A stretch of 64,000 nt of DNA, from NCBI GenBank assembly GCA_903925075.1, contig CAIYDQ010000276.1:1-64000 (forward strand). The letters are read 5' to 3'. A model generated the notes under the pieces. That model worked only from the letters and a program-made list of their open reading frames with translations, was not told the origin of the DNA and made no database searches. Position numbers and translations under genes: made by a program. This document shows positions 35,192 through 46,408 of this stretch, piece after piece (within the stretch, counting starts at the first letter, position 1; each line of letters opens with the position of its first letter). Source of the DNA: an uncultured Geobacter sp. Lineage in GTDB: Bacteria > Desulfobacterota > Desulfuromonadia > Geobacterales > Geobacteraceae.

Positions 35192-36421
35192 TCACCAGGC
35201 CGCGGACCAGGTCGGATGCGAGTCGCGCGTCTTGCCTCGGGAGATCAGCGTCTGAGCGCTGCCGTCGGCGCGCATCAGGTAGATCGCCTCCGTGCCGCCC
35301 CGCGTGGAGCTGAAGATGATGAAGCGCCCGTCCGGCGACCAGCGCGGATGCTGGTTGTTCCCCTGGGAGGTGAGCTGGCTGTCCTGGGAGCCGTCCACGC
35401 CGATGGTGTGGATCTGGAAGCCCCCCTCCTCCTGCCGCGCGTAGGCGATGCGCTCTCCCTTGGGTGACCAGCGCGGCGTCACGTTGTAGGCGCCGCTCGT
35501 GGTGAGACGCCTGACGTGGCTGCCGTCCGCGTCCATCACGAAAAGCTGCGGCTTGCCCAAGCGGTCGGAAACGAAGACCAGCTTGCTGCCGTCGGGCGAC
35601 CAGGCCGGTGAGACGTCGATGCCGGGATCCCGGGTAAGGCGGCTAAGCTCCTTTCCCTCCCGGGAAATCAGGTAGATCTCCGAGTCGCCGTCCTTGCTCA
35701 TTACCTCGGCGATCCGGTTGCCGTCCGGGGAAAAGGCCCCCATGGCGTTTAGTCCCTGCCGCGACGAGATGCGCGCCTCCAGACCGGTGAACAACTCCCG
35801 CCGGTACAGGTCGGGATTTCCCTTCTTGTAGGAGGTGTAGATGATCTCCTTGCCCGAGGGGGCGAAGTCCGGGTTGAGGTTGATCGAGCCGTTGTTGGTG
35901 ACCCTCTGCGGGTTGCGGCCGTCGGAGTCCATGACGAAGATCTCCTTGTTGCCGGAAATCCTGGTCACGTAGGCGATCTTGCCGGTGAAGGGTCCCTTGA
36001 GTCCGGTGAGCGCGCGCAGCACCTCGTCGGCGAAGGCGTGCCCCATGCGGCGCAGCTCCTTCGGGGTGCCGGTGTAACGCTTGGCGGTCAGTTCGCGGTT
36101 CAGGGCCTGATCGATCAGCCGGCATTCCACCACCAGCGCGTTGCCGTTCAAGGCGTAGGAACTCTTCAGCACCAGATCGGCCCCGGCGGGGCCCGCAGCC
36201 GGTCCCGAGACGCTGAAGATGCTCGGCAGTCCCAGGTCGAAGCTCAAAAGCTCGGTCAGTTCGCGCCCCACCTCCGGCAGGGCCGGGCCGGAAAGCGCCG
36301 TGGCGGGTGCCAGGTAGAGCTGCGTCTTGCGGACAATGGGGGCGGTGATGTCGATGTAGCCATCGGACGCCCAGCTTAACTGCGCCATGATCAACAGCAC
36401 GGCGCACAGGATAATTCTCAT
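35192..36421 (-). CDS. tolB: Tol-Pal system beta-propeller protein TolB
   Basis: A 409-residue periplasmic protein with a signal peptide (residues 1-18). The N-terminal domain (25-140) that binds TolA is followed by a six-bladed beta-propeller with the repeated WSPDG signature (for example APSGKEIIYTSYKKGNPDLY, FSPDGNRIAEVMS and AWSPDGSKLVFVSDRLGKPQ). It bridges Pal and TolA during cell envelope constriction. Its start overlaps the tolA stop by four bases. Confidence 0.97.
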   Translation of the reverse strand: MRIILCAVLLIMAQLSWASDGYIDITAPIVRKTQLYLAPATALSGPALPEVGRELTELLSFDLGLPSIFSVSGPAAGPAGADLVLKSSYALNGNALVVECRLIDQALNRELTAKRYTGTPKELRRMGHAFADEVLRALTGLKGPFTGKIAYVTRISGNKEIFVMDSDGRNPQRVTNNGSINLNPDFAPSGKEIIYTSYKKGNPDLYRRELFTGLEARISSRQGLNAMGAFSPDGNRIAEVMSKDGDSEIYLISREGKELSRLTRDPGIDVSPAWSPDGSKLVFVSDRLGKPQLFVMDADGSHVRRLTTSGAYNVTPRWSPKGERIAYARQEEGGFQIHTIGVDGSQDSQLTSQGNNQHPRWSPDGRFIIFSSTRGGTEAIYLMRADGSAQTLISRGKTRDSHPTWSAAW

Positions 36422-37229
36422 CGTACATTAACCCCTTCCGGCCTGAAGCGGAATCTGCGCCGGAACTGTACCCCGCCCGGCGGGGGGCGCAACGAGCCTC
36501 CGGCAAGGGTGACCGCCCGGGCCACCGCGGCGTCGAAGAGCGGATCTCCGGAAGGCTTCTCCACACGATAGTCGGTGATCCTGCCGTCGGTTCCGACGGT
36601 GATGACGGCGACTACCATCGGCGACTTGATCGGCGACTCGGTCACCTCTTTGGCGAAGGCGTCTTTTAGCCGGGAGTACAGATAGGACTCGTAGTCGGGT
36701 CCGGCTTCCGTTCCCGTTGCGCCAGGTTTTCCGGGTCTCCCCGGTCTCCCGGCGGCCGTTTTCGCCTTGCTCTTCAGCTTGTCCAACACCTCGGACTGCC
36801 GCTTGTCCTCGGCCAGCCGCTCGATCTTCTCCATCCGCTCGCTGAACTGGCGAGCCTCCTCGGCAGCCTGCGCCGCGCTCTTGCCGGTGTCCGTCGCCTG
36901 CGGCGTCGCCTTCGCCTGCGCCTTTGCCTGCGCTTTCGCCTTGGCCTGCGCCTTGGCCGGCGGCTTGGCTGCCGGCAGGGTCATCGCCGCGGGGAGGGGG
37001 GGCGGAGGAGGCGGCGTCGCCGGTTCGCCGGCGTGTTGCGGCGTGCCCACGCCCGCCTGCGGCGCCGCGACGGGAATGGTCACCATGTCCACGTAGGTGA
37101 CCTGCTCCTCTTCCTGATGAAAACCGGGAAGCAGCTGGAACAGCTCTATCAAAAAGAATATGGCCAGATGGCAGCAAAGGGAGAGTATGAACATCCCCGC
37201 CGGCCCCGGTTGTCGGCTACCCCTTGGTA

Positions 37230-37233
<4 letters not shown>
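36418..37233 (-). CDS. tolA: TolA-like energy transducer
   Basis: A 271-residue inner-membrane protein: one N-terminal helix (about residues 14-34, MFILSLCCHLAIFFLIELFQ), a periplasmic rod that is Ala/Lys/Gln-rich (AKAKAQAKAQAKA) and a C-terminal domain (about 180-271) of the TonB/TolA type (ESPIKSPMVVAVITVGTDGR, then DYRVEKPSGDPLFDAAVARA). It is the link between the TolQR motor and the outer membrane. The rod is shorter than in enteric bacteria. It is translationally coupled to tolR and tolB by four-base overlaps. Confidence 0.93.
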
Positions 37234-37649
<416 letters not shown>

Positions 37650-37652
37650 CGC

Positions 37653-38327
<675 letters not shown>

Positions 38328-38363
38328 GGAAGCTACCTCCGTTAAAATAGTGGTTAAACTCGA

Positions 38364-38392
38364 AAAATATGCCTTAGTAAAGACGAAGTCAA
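38364..38392 (-). promoter_or_regulatory. Sigma-70 promoter of the tol-pal operon
   Basis: On the minus strand TTGACT and TATTTT are 17 bases apart, 37 bases upstream of tolQ. Confidence 0.7.
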
Positions 38393-38417
38393 CAGGAAAC
38401 AGCGTTCACCCGCCTGC

Positions 38418-39197
38418 TTAATAGCACTCCGGCCTGCGGTCCTTGAAGCAGGTGATGCTTTCTCGCCAGCGCTCCATCTCCGCCGGGTCCAGCAGGGCGC
38501 TGGGCTCGCACGGCTGATACCCCCCCTCGGCGAGGATTTCCCCTTTGGGCCCGATCAGCATGCTCATCCCGAAGAAGTCGAGTTTGCCGACCACCCCGCA
38601 GCAGTTGGCGGCGATCACGAACAGTTGGTTCTCCATGGCGCGCGCCCGCAAAAGGACGCGCCAGTGCTCGTCGCGCGGCTTGGGCCATTCCCCGGGCACC
38701 ACGATGATGTCGGCCCCCTCCAGGGCGAGCCTGCGCGCCAGTTCCGGGAAACGCAGGTCGTAGCAGATCATGACGCCGATTCTGCCCGCGCTGGTGTCCG
38801 CCACCAGAAAGGAGTCGCCGCTGTCCAGGGCGCGGTCCTCGCCCATCAGGGAGAAGAGGTGCATTTTGCGGTAGCTGCCGGCAAGGGTGCCGCGGTCCAG
38901 CAGGTAGGCGGTGTTGAAGACCTTGTCGCCGTGGGCCTCGGGGAGGCTGCCGACCACCACCAGGGAGAGTTCGCGGGAGAGCTCGCTCAACTCGGCCACG
39001 ATCTCCGGCGTGCGCAGCGCCAGGGCGTTCAGCTTGCGGTATTCGAAGCCGCAGCTCCACATCTCCGGGAGCACGGCCAGTTCCACCCCTTGTCCGGCCA
39101 GGCGGCGCAGGGTCTCCTTGACATGAGCGAGGTTCGCCTCGACGTCGCCAAAGGCGATGGTGAACTGCACGGCTGCCGCCTTAACGGGTTTTTGCAT
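38418..39197 (-). CDS. Nitrilase-family amidohydrolase (omega-amidase like)
   Basis: A 259-residue carbon-nitrogen hydrolase. The catalytic triad is Glu45 (LAVLPEMWSCGF), Lys111 (GSYRKMHLF) and Cys145 (GVMICYDLRFPEL). The surrounding sequence is that of the omega-amidase/Nit1-Nit2 branch, which hydrolyses alpha-ketoglutaramate or deaminated glutathione; which one cannot be told. It lies upstream of the tol operon on the same strand but separated by its promoter. Confidence 0.9.
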   Translation of the reverse strand: MQKPVKAAAVQFTIAFGDVEANLAHVKETLRRLAGQGVELAVLPEMWSCGFEYRKLNALALRTPEIVAELSELSRELSLVVVGSLPEAHGDKVFNTAYLLDRGTLAGSYRKMHLFSLMGEDRALDSGDSFLVADTSAGRIGVMICYDLRFPELARRLALEGADIIVVPGEWPKPRDEHWRVLLRARAMENQLFVIAANCCGVVGKLDFFGMSMLIGPKGEILAEGGYQPCEPSALLDPAEMERWRESITCFKDRRPECY

Positions 39198-39622
39198 CGA
39201 CCACCTCCGAGAAGAAAACTTTGGGCCCGCCGATGGCCGGCAGGAGGCTCCATAACGCCAGCTGCAGGTCCGAGTCCGCGGACATGGCAGTGTAATCCGA
39301 GCCGGGACGGATTACAAGAGGCTTGCTGCGGGCGGGGGGGCGGCTCAGGGATTTGTCCGGCGGGCGCGCCGCCCGACACAACCCCTTTGCAAACGGTGGC
39401 CGGGGGGCTTCTCGGTAGGTTGCGTGGAACGGGTGTATCGTGAAACGCAACGCGCAGCAGGTGGCTACAGACGAATGTCGCGTTTCGTACCTCAACGCGA
39501 CCTACCTGTCTTTTGCGTGACAAGGTGAAGCCGGATCTGGTAGAACAGCAGATAGGCCGAGGAAGCTGCGATTCGGCCGATTTGCCCCGGTCTTGCCGAT
39601 GATTTTAGGAGCCGTCCCGCCG
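39198..39622. other. Intergenic region with repeat
   Basis: This region holds the shared upstream sequences of the amidase and hemW and a diverged REP-like element at 39416-39508. Reading frames here are accidental. Confidence 0.5.
39416..39508. repeat. Diverged REP-like cruciform repeat
   Basis: GTAGGTTGCGTGGAAC at the left and CCTCAACGCGACCTAC at the right, with inner GAAACGC and GCGTTTC, have the same plan as 29697-29764 with several base changes. Confidence 0.65.
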
Positions 39623-40768
39623 ATGCGCACCGCAATCTATATACATTTCCCGTTTTGCCTGAAAAAGTGCCTCTACTGCGACTTCGACTCTTCCGCGCGG
39701 CGGGAGCTCGCGCCGCCGGAGTACGTGGCGCTGCTCTTGAAAGAAATGGAACTCAGGCAGGCGCAGCTTGCCGAGCCGGCCGGCTCCGCCACCCTCTATT
39801 TCGGCGGCGGCACCCCCTCCTTGATGGCTCCGGAACTGGTCGGACGCCTGATCGACGCGGCGGCGGCCCGCTTCGGGCTGGCAAGCGGGGCCGAGGTGAC
39901 CCTGGAGGCGAACCCGGGGACCCTCAGCCCCGAAAAGCTGGCGGGCTACCGAACCGCCGGTGTGAACCGGATCTCGCTCGGCATCCAGTCCTTCGAGGAC
40001 CGGCTGCTGTCGCGTTTGGGGCGCGTGCACACGGCCGGCGAAGCGATAGCCGCCTTCGAGGCCGCGCGCCGCGCCGGCTTCGACAACATCAGCATCGATC
40101 TGATGCACTCGCTGCCGGAGCAATCCCTGCGACAATGGCGCGAGGCCCTCGCCAGGGCCATTGCGCTTGGCGCCGAACATGTCTCCGCCTATGCCCTGAG
40201 CGTGGAAGAGGGGACCCCCTTCGCCGCGCTGTTGGCCGCAGGCAAGCTGCCGCTGCCGGAAGAGGAGGAGGCGGCGCGCATGTTCGAAGCCACGGTACAG
40301 CTTTTGAGCGAGGCCGGTTACCGGCAGTACGAGATCTCCAACTTCGCCCGGCCCGGGCGCCACTCCCGGCACAACGGCGTCTATTGGCGCCGGCAGAGCT
40401 ACCTGGGCTTCGGCGCCGGCGCCCACTCCTTCCTCAATCTCGACGGGCTGGGGCGCAGATGGAAAAACGACGTGGATCCGACCCGCTACGCGCAGGCCAT
40501 CCGGCGTGGCGTCCTCCCCGAAGAGGAGCCGGAGCAGCTCACCCTGGAGCAGGCGGTGTCGGAGAGCTTCTTCCTCGGTCTGCGGCTGCTCGACGGCCTC
40601 GACCTGGCGCGCCTGGAGTCGCGTTTCGGCGGGCAGGCGCTGGCGCCGCACGTGGCCGAGGCGGCGCGCCTGGAGGCGAGCGGGGCGCTGATCCGGGAGG
40701 GAAGCAGCATTCGCCTCGCCCCCGGGATGGTGATCGTCGCCAACAGCGTCTTTTCCCGCTTTCTCTGA
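39623..40768 (+). CDS. hemW: Radical SAM haem chaperone HemW
   Basis: A 381-residue radical SAM protein. The cluster motif is CLKKCLYCDF (Cys x3 Cys x2 Cys), with the HemW hallmark Cys-Asp-Phe after it. GGGTPS and an Arg-x-SLGIQSF region are also typical, and the C-terminal HemN domain is present. It was once called oxygen-independent coproporphyrinogen oxidase-like; HemW proteins deliver haem to respiratory enzymes. The frame is open from 39593, but the second Met (39623) fits the family N terminus. It is followed by the hrcA operon's promoter. Confidence 0.92.
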   Translation: MRTAIYIHFPFCLKKCLYCDFDSSARRELAPPEYVALLLKEMELRQAQLAEPAGSATLYFGGGTPSLMAPELVGRLIDAAAARFGLASGAEVTLEANPGTLSPEKLAGYRTAGVNRISLGIQSFEDRLLSRLGRVHTAGEAIAAFEAARRAGFDNISIDLMHSLPEQSLRQWREALARAIALGAEHVSAYALSVEEGTPFAALLAAGKLPLPEEEEAARMFEATVQLLSEAGYRQYEISNFARPGRHSRHNGVYWRRQSYLGFGAGAHSFLNLDGLGRRWKNDVDPTRYAQAIRRGVLPEEEPEQLTLEQAVSESFFLGLRLLDGLDLARLESRFGGQALAPHVAEAARLEASGALIREGSSIRLAPGMVIVANSVFSRFL

Positions 40769-40795
40769 CCGGCCCGAAACTCTCGCAGGAACCCC

Positions 40796-40824
40796 TTGAC
40801 AAAGCTTAGGGCCGTTGCTAACTT
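40796..40824 (+). promoter_or_regulatory. Sigma-70 promoter of the hrcA-grpE-dnaK-dnaJ operon
   Basis: TTGACA (40796-40801) and TAACTT (40819-40824) are 17 bases apart; transcription would start at about 40831, directly at the CIRCE element. Confidence 0.8.
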
Positions 40825-40831
40825 AAGCGCG

Positions 40832-40858
40832 TTAGCACTCGGGTTTTTTGAGTGCTAA
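40832..40858. promoter_or_regulatory. CIRCE operator for HrcA
   Basis: TTAGCACTC-N9-GAGTGCTAA is a perfect match to the CIRCE consensus. It lies 22 bases before hrcA, so HrcA represses its own operon under normal growth and heat stress relieves it. Confidence 0.97.
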
Positions 40859-40880
40859 TCTGCATTTGTAAGGGGTAAAT

Positions 40881-41912
40881 ATGGCGGAGCAGCTTTCAGA
40901 CAGGGGCAAGCGCATCCTCGAGGCGGTCATCGAGGACTATATCGCCACTGCCGAGCCGGTCGGAAGCCGGACCGTCACCCGCAGCCACGCGCTGGCCCTT
41001 TCCCCCGCCACGGTGAGAAACGTCATGTCGGAGCTGGAGGAGATGGGCTTTCTGATCTCCCCCCACACCTCCAGCGGCCGGATACCGACGGACAAGGCGT
41101 ACCGCCTCTATGTGAACTCCATCCTCGAGGTGAAGCACATCGCCCGGGACAACCGGGAGGAGATCCAGCGGCGCTGCCGGCTGGCGGGCAAGGATCTGGC
41201 CCAGGTGCTGCAGGAAACCAGCCGTCTGCTCTCTTCCACTTCAAGCTACATGGGGGTGGTGATGGCGCCGCGCCCGGCGGCCAACGTCTTTCGACAGATC
41301 GAGTTCGTCAAACTCGCCGGCCGCAGGATCCTGGCCATCATGGTCTCGCAAAACGGCACCGTCCAAAACCGGCTGATCCAGACCGAGGAGGAGATCCCCC
41401 CTGAGGATCTGGTCAGGATGGCGAACTACCTGAACGAACTGCTTGAGGGGCTCACCATCGCGCAGGTGAGGGAGCGGCTGCTTGAGGAGATGCAAAGCGA
41501 GAAGGTGCGCTACGACTCGATGATGTCCCGGGCGCTCTGCCTTTCCGAGCAGACCATCAGCACGGAAGGGCCGGAGCTGTTTCTGGAGGGGCAGGCGAAC
41601 ATCCTGGATCAACCGGAGTTCGCCGACGCGGCCAAGATGCGGGACGTGTTCCGCGCCTTCGAGAAAAAGAGCACCCTGCTCGACCTCTTGGACCGCTCCA
41701 TGCACGCCGACGGGGTGCAGATCTTCATCGGCTCCGAGTCCCACCTGTTGAACATGGAGGGGATGAGCCTGATTACCTCTACCTACATGACCGGCAAAGA
41801 CACGGTCGGCGTGCTCGGCGTCATCGGCCCTACCCGGATGGGATACGGCAGGGTGATTCCGATCGTCGACTACACCGCCAAACTGATCAGCCGTCTGCTC
41901 GAAGCGGACTAG
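40881..41912 (+). CDS. hrcA: Heat-shock repressor HrcA
   Basis: A 343-residue repressor. An N-terminal winged helix (residues 5-75: LSDRGKRILEAVIEDYIATA, then PVGSRTVTRSHALALSPATV, ending ISPHTSSGRIPTDKAYRLYV) is followed by the regulatory domain. It binds CIRCE, and its folding depends on GroEL. It is the first gene of a class I heat-shock operon and ends with a TAG, 24 bases before grpE. Confidence 0.98.
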   Translation: MAEQLSDRGKRILEAVIEDYIATAEPVGSRTVTRSHALALSPATVRNVMSELEEMGFLISPHTSSGRIPTDKAYRLYVNSILEVKHIARDNREEIQRRCRLAGKDLAQVLQETSRLLSSTSSYMGVVMAPRPAANVFRQIEFVKLAGRRILAIMVSQNGTVQNRLIQTEEEIPPEDLVRMANYLNELLEGLTIAQVRERLLEEMQSEKVRYDSMMSRALCLSEQTISTEGPELFLEGQANILDQPEFADAAKMRDVFRAFEKKSTLLDLLDRSMHADGVQIFIGSESHLLNMEGMSLITSTYMTGKDTVGVLGVIGPTRMGYGRVIPIVDYTAKLISRLLEAD

Positions 41913-41936
41913 CGGCGCACAAAGGAGAGACTACTG

Positions 41937-42533
41937 GTGATGAACAAGAAAAAGCACGGCTCGCAGCAGGAGCACCCGCAGCAGGAGCACAAAAAGGAAG
42001 AGCCGGCGCACGAGGATTTCGTGGAGATCGCCCCTCCCGTCGCCGATGCGGAACGGGTCAAGGAACTGGAGGAGGCGCTGGCGGCCAAGGGGCTGGAGGC
42101 CGCCAACAACTGGGACAAGTTCCTGCGCGAGCGGGCCGACCTGGAGAATTACCGCAAGCGGGTGCAAAAGGAGAAGGAGGAGATCCTCAGGTACGGCAAC
42201 GAGTCGTTCGTGCTGGAGATACTTCCCGCGATGGACAACCTGGAGCGCGCGGTCGCCCACGCCGATGGCCAAGCTGATTCCGCGGTGATCGAGGGGGTGA
42301 AGATCACCCTGTCGATGTTCCTCTCCACGCTGAAGAAGTTCGGCGTCACCCCGCTGGAGATCTCGGCCGGCGCGCCTTTCGATCCCGCTTTCCATCAGGC
42401 GATGGGCCAGGTGCCGAGCGCGGAGCAGGCCCCCAACACGGTGGTCGCCGAGTTGCAGAAGGGGTATCTCTTGAACGAGCGCCTGCTGCGGCCGGCCATG
42501 GTCACCGTCGCCATCGCGCCCAAGGCGGAATAG
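41937..42533 (+). CDS. grpE: Nucleotide exchange factor GrpE
   Basis: A 198-residue co-chaperone that speeds ADP release from DnaK. The long N-terminal helix (residues 30-95) is followed by the beta domain with the conserved signature [20 protein letters not shown] and [24 protein letters not shown] at 41937 and an ATG at 41940 both follow AAGGAGA; either is possible. It lies between hrcA and dnaK. Confidence 0.97.
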   Translation: MMNKKKHGSQQEHPQQEHKKEEPAHEDFVEIAPPVADAERVKELEEALAAKGLEAANNWDKFLRERADLENYRKRVQKEKEEILRYGNESFVLEILPAMDNLERAVAHADGQADSAVIEGVKITLSMFLSTLKKFGVTPLEISAGAPFDPAFHQAMGQVPSAEQAPNTVVAELQKGYLLNERLLRPAMVTVAIAPKAE

Positions 42534-42642
42534 CCCCCGAGGCGGCCGGCGAGCGGCCTCGCAGCTTTTTTTGAACCTACCCCTTGCTTTTTGCGGGACG
42601 GATGACTAGCTTGCAGTGACAGATCATACAGGAGGGATAAAA

Positions 42643-44571
<1,929 letters not shown>

Positions 44572-44642
44572 GGAAAAACTGTTGCAAAGCACGACGCTTT
44601 TAATGGAAAATGGCGCAGTAAAAAAATAACCATGCGCAACGG

Positions 44643-44667
44643 GCAGCGTCTCAGCTAGAGACGCTGC
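44643..44667 (+). promoter_or_regulatory. Hairpin between dnaK and dnaJ
   Basis: GCAGCGTCTC and GAGACGCTGC form a perfect 10-bp stem around AGCTA, followed by TCTTTG. It is a weak terminator or RNA processing site that would lower dnaJ expression compared with dnaK. Confidence 0.6.
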
Positions 44668-44691
44668 TCTTTGTGTTACCAAGGACCTATT

Positions 44692-45807
44692 TTGGCAAAC
44701 GGCGACAAGCAGGATTATTACGAACTTCTGGAAGTGAACAAAAACGCCTCGGAATCCGAGATCAAGAAGGCCTACCGGCGCCAGGCCGTGAAATACCACC
44801 CGGACAAGAACGCCGGGGACAAGGCCAGCGAGGACAAGTTCAAGGAGGTCTCCGAGGCCTACGAGATCCTCTCCGACCCGGAAAAGCGGGCGCGCTACGA
44901 CCAGTTCGGCCACGCCGGGGTGAGCGGCGGAGGCTACTCCTCCGGCGGCTTCGGCAACGGCTCGCCCTTCGGCGACATCTTCGGCGACATCTTCGGCGAG
45001 GTGTTCGGCGGCAGGCAAAAGGCCGCGCGCGGCAGGCGCGGCGACGATCTGCAGTACAACATGGAGGTGACCTTCGAGGAGGCCGCCTTCGGCATCGAGA
45101 AAAAGATCGACATCCCCTACGCCAAGCGCTGCGACGCCTGCGGCGGCTCCGGGGCCAAGACCGGCACCACCCCCAAGACCTGCCCGACCTGCCAGGGCGC
45201 GGGCCAGATGCGCTTCCAGCAGGGCTTCTTCAGCGTCAGCAAGACCTGCTCCCAGTGCAACGGCGAGGGGCGCGTGGTCGAGCATCCCTGTCCGGCCTGC
45301 CGGGGCGCGGGCACCGTGCGCGACAAGAAGACCATCTCGGTGAAGGTCCCGGCCGGGGTGGAGACCGGCATCAGGCTGAAGCTGGCCGGCGAGGGGGGGC
45401 AGGGCGCCAAGGGGGGACCCAACGGCGATCTCTACGTGGCCTTGAGCGTGCGCGAGCACTCCTTCTTCCGGCGCGAGGACAACGACGTCGTCTGCGAGAT
45501 CCCCATCAGCTTCACCCAGGCGGCACTCGGCTGCGAGATCGAGGTGCCGACCCTGGACGGCAAGGTGAGCATGAAGATACCGGAAGGGACCCAGTCGGGC
45601 GCGGTATTCAGGATGCGCGGCAAAGGCGTGCCTGCCTTGCAGGGGTACGGCCGCGGCGACCACCTGGTGGTGGCGAAGGTGGAGACCCCCACCAACCTGA
45701 ACCGCCAGCAGCGCGAGTTGCTGGAGGAACTGGCCAAGATCAGCGGCGAGGACGTGAACCCGATGCGCAAAAACTTCTTCTCCAAGGTGATGGACATCCT
45801 CTCTTGA
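44692..45807 (+). CDS. dnaJ: Chaperone DnaJ (Hsp40)
   Basis: A 371-residue co-chaperone. The J domain (residues 7-75) has the DnaK-activating HPD ([10 protein letters not shown]). A Gly/Phe-rich linker ([20 protein letters not shown]) follows, then four CxxCxGxG zinc repeats ([32 protein letters not shown]), then the substrate domain. The start is TTG at 44692 with AAGGA upstream; no ATG is available at the proper place. Confidence 0.97.
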   Translation: MANGDKQDYYELLEVNKNASESEIKKAYRRQAVKYHPDKNAGDKASEDKFKEVSEAYEILSDPEKRARYDQFGHAGVSGGGYSSGGFGNGSPFGDIFGDIFGEVFGGRQKAARGRRGDDLQYNMEVTFEEAAFGIEKKIDIPYAKRCDACGGSGAKTGTTPKTCPTCQGAGQMRFQQGFFSVSKTCSQCNGEGRVVEHPCPACRGAGTVRDKKTISVKVPAGVETGIRLKLAGEGGQGAKGGPNGDLYVALSVREHSFFRREDNDVVCEIPISFTQAALGCEIEVPTLDGKVSMKIPEGTQSGAVFRMRGKGVPALQGYGRGDHLVVAKVETPTNLNRQQRELLEELAKISGEDVNPMRKNFFSKVMDILS

Positions 45808-46337
45808 AAAAGGCTCTGGCCGCGGGAGTGCTCTGGACGCTGGTCGCGTTGCCGCTCTGCGTCCCGCCGGCCGGAGCGCAAGGGCTCCCCGCGCGGGCGC
45901 AGCTTCTGGAAAACGGCGCCTACGGCGGCGCCCTGATCACCCGCATTCGCGAAGCGAAAAGGCGCATCATCTGCGCCTTTTATCTTTTCAAGAGCGGAGA
46001 AAACAGGGGCAACCTGCCGGCGGCCGTGGCGGGCGAGCTGATCGAGGCGAGGCGGCGCGGGGTGGAGGTGACGGTGATACTGGACATGGGCAAATCCCAG
46101 CGCTTGGAAAACCGGGTCGCGGCCGGAATGCTGGCGCGAAACGGCGTCAAGGTCGTCTTCGCCAGCCGGCGGCGGACCACCCACGTCAAGGCGGTGGTGG
46201 TTGACGACCGCTGGGTGATGATCGGCAGCCACAACCTCACCCAGTCCGCTCTCGCCCACAACAACGAACTCTCCGTCCTGCTCGACTCGCCCGAAGTCGC
46301 GGCCCAGACGAGGCGCTATCTGGAGGGTATTTTTTGA
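45804..46337 (+). CDS. Exported single-HKD phospholipase D-like nuclease
   Basis: A 177-residue protein. A signal peptide ([20 protein letters not shown], cleavage near residue 29) precedes one phospholipase D domain with the catalytic motif [20 protein letters not shown] (HxK, D, then G-S-x-N). Single-HKD proteins of this size act as dimers and often are nucleases (Nuc/BfiI-like). The start TTG at 45804 overlaps the dnaJ TGA stop by three bases, so it is translationally coupled to dnaJ and belongs to the heat-shock operon. Why an exported nuclease or lipase is in this operon is not clear. Confidence 0.82.
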   Translation: MKKALAAGVLWTLVALPLCVPPAGAQGLPARAQLLENGAYGGALITRIREAKRRIICAFYLFKSGENRGNLPAAVAGELIEARRRGVEVTVILDMGKSQRLENRVAAGMLARNGVKVVFASRRRTTHVKAVVVDDRWVMIGSHNLTQSALAHNNELSVLLDSPEVAAQTRRYLEGIF

Positions 46338-46408
46338 TGCTTTTCCCTGCACGGGCCCGGGTCACATTCCGGTCTACCCGCGCGCATCTCCAACGAGGAG
46401 AAACAACC

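Noticed and set aside
39181-39495. Possible small gene between the amidase and hemW
   Set aside because: It overlaps the REP-like repeat, has no ribosome site and has no protein-like pattern.
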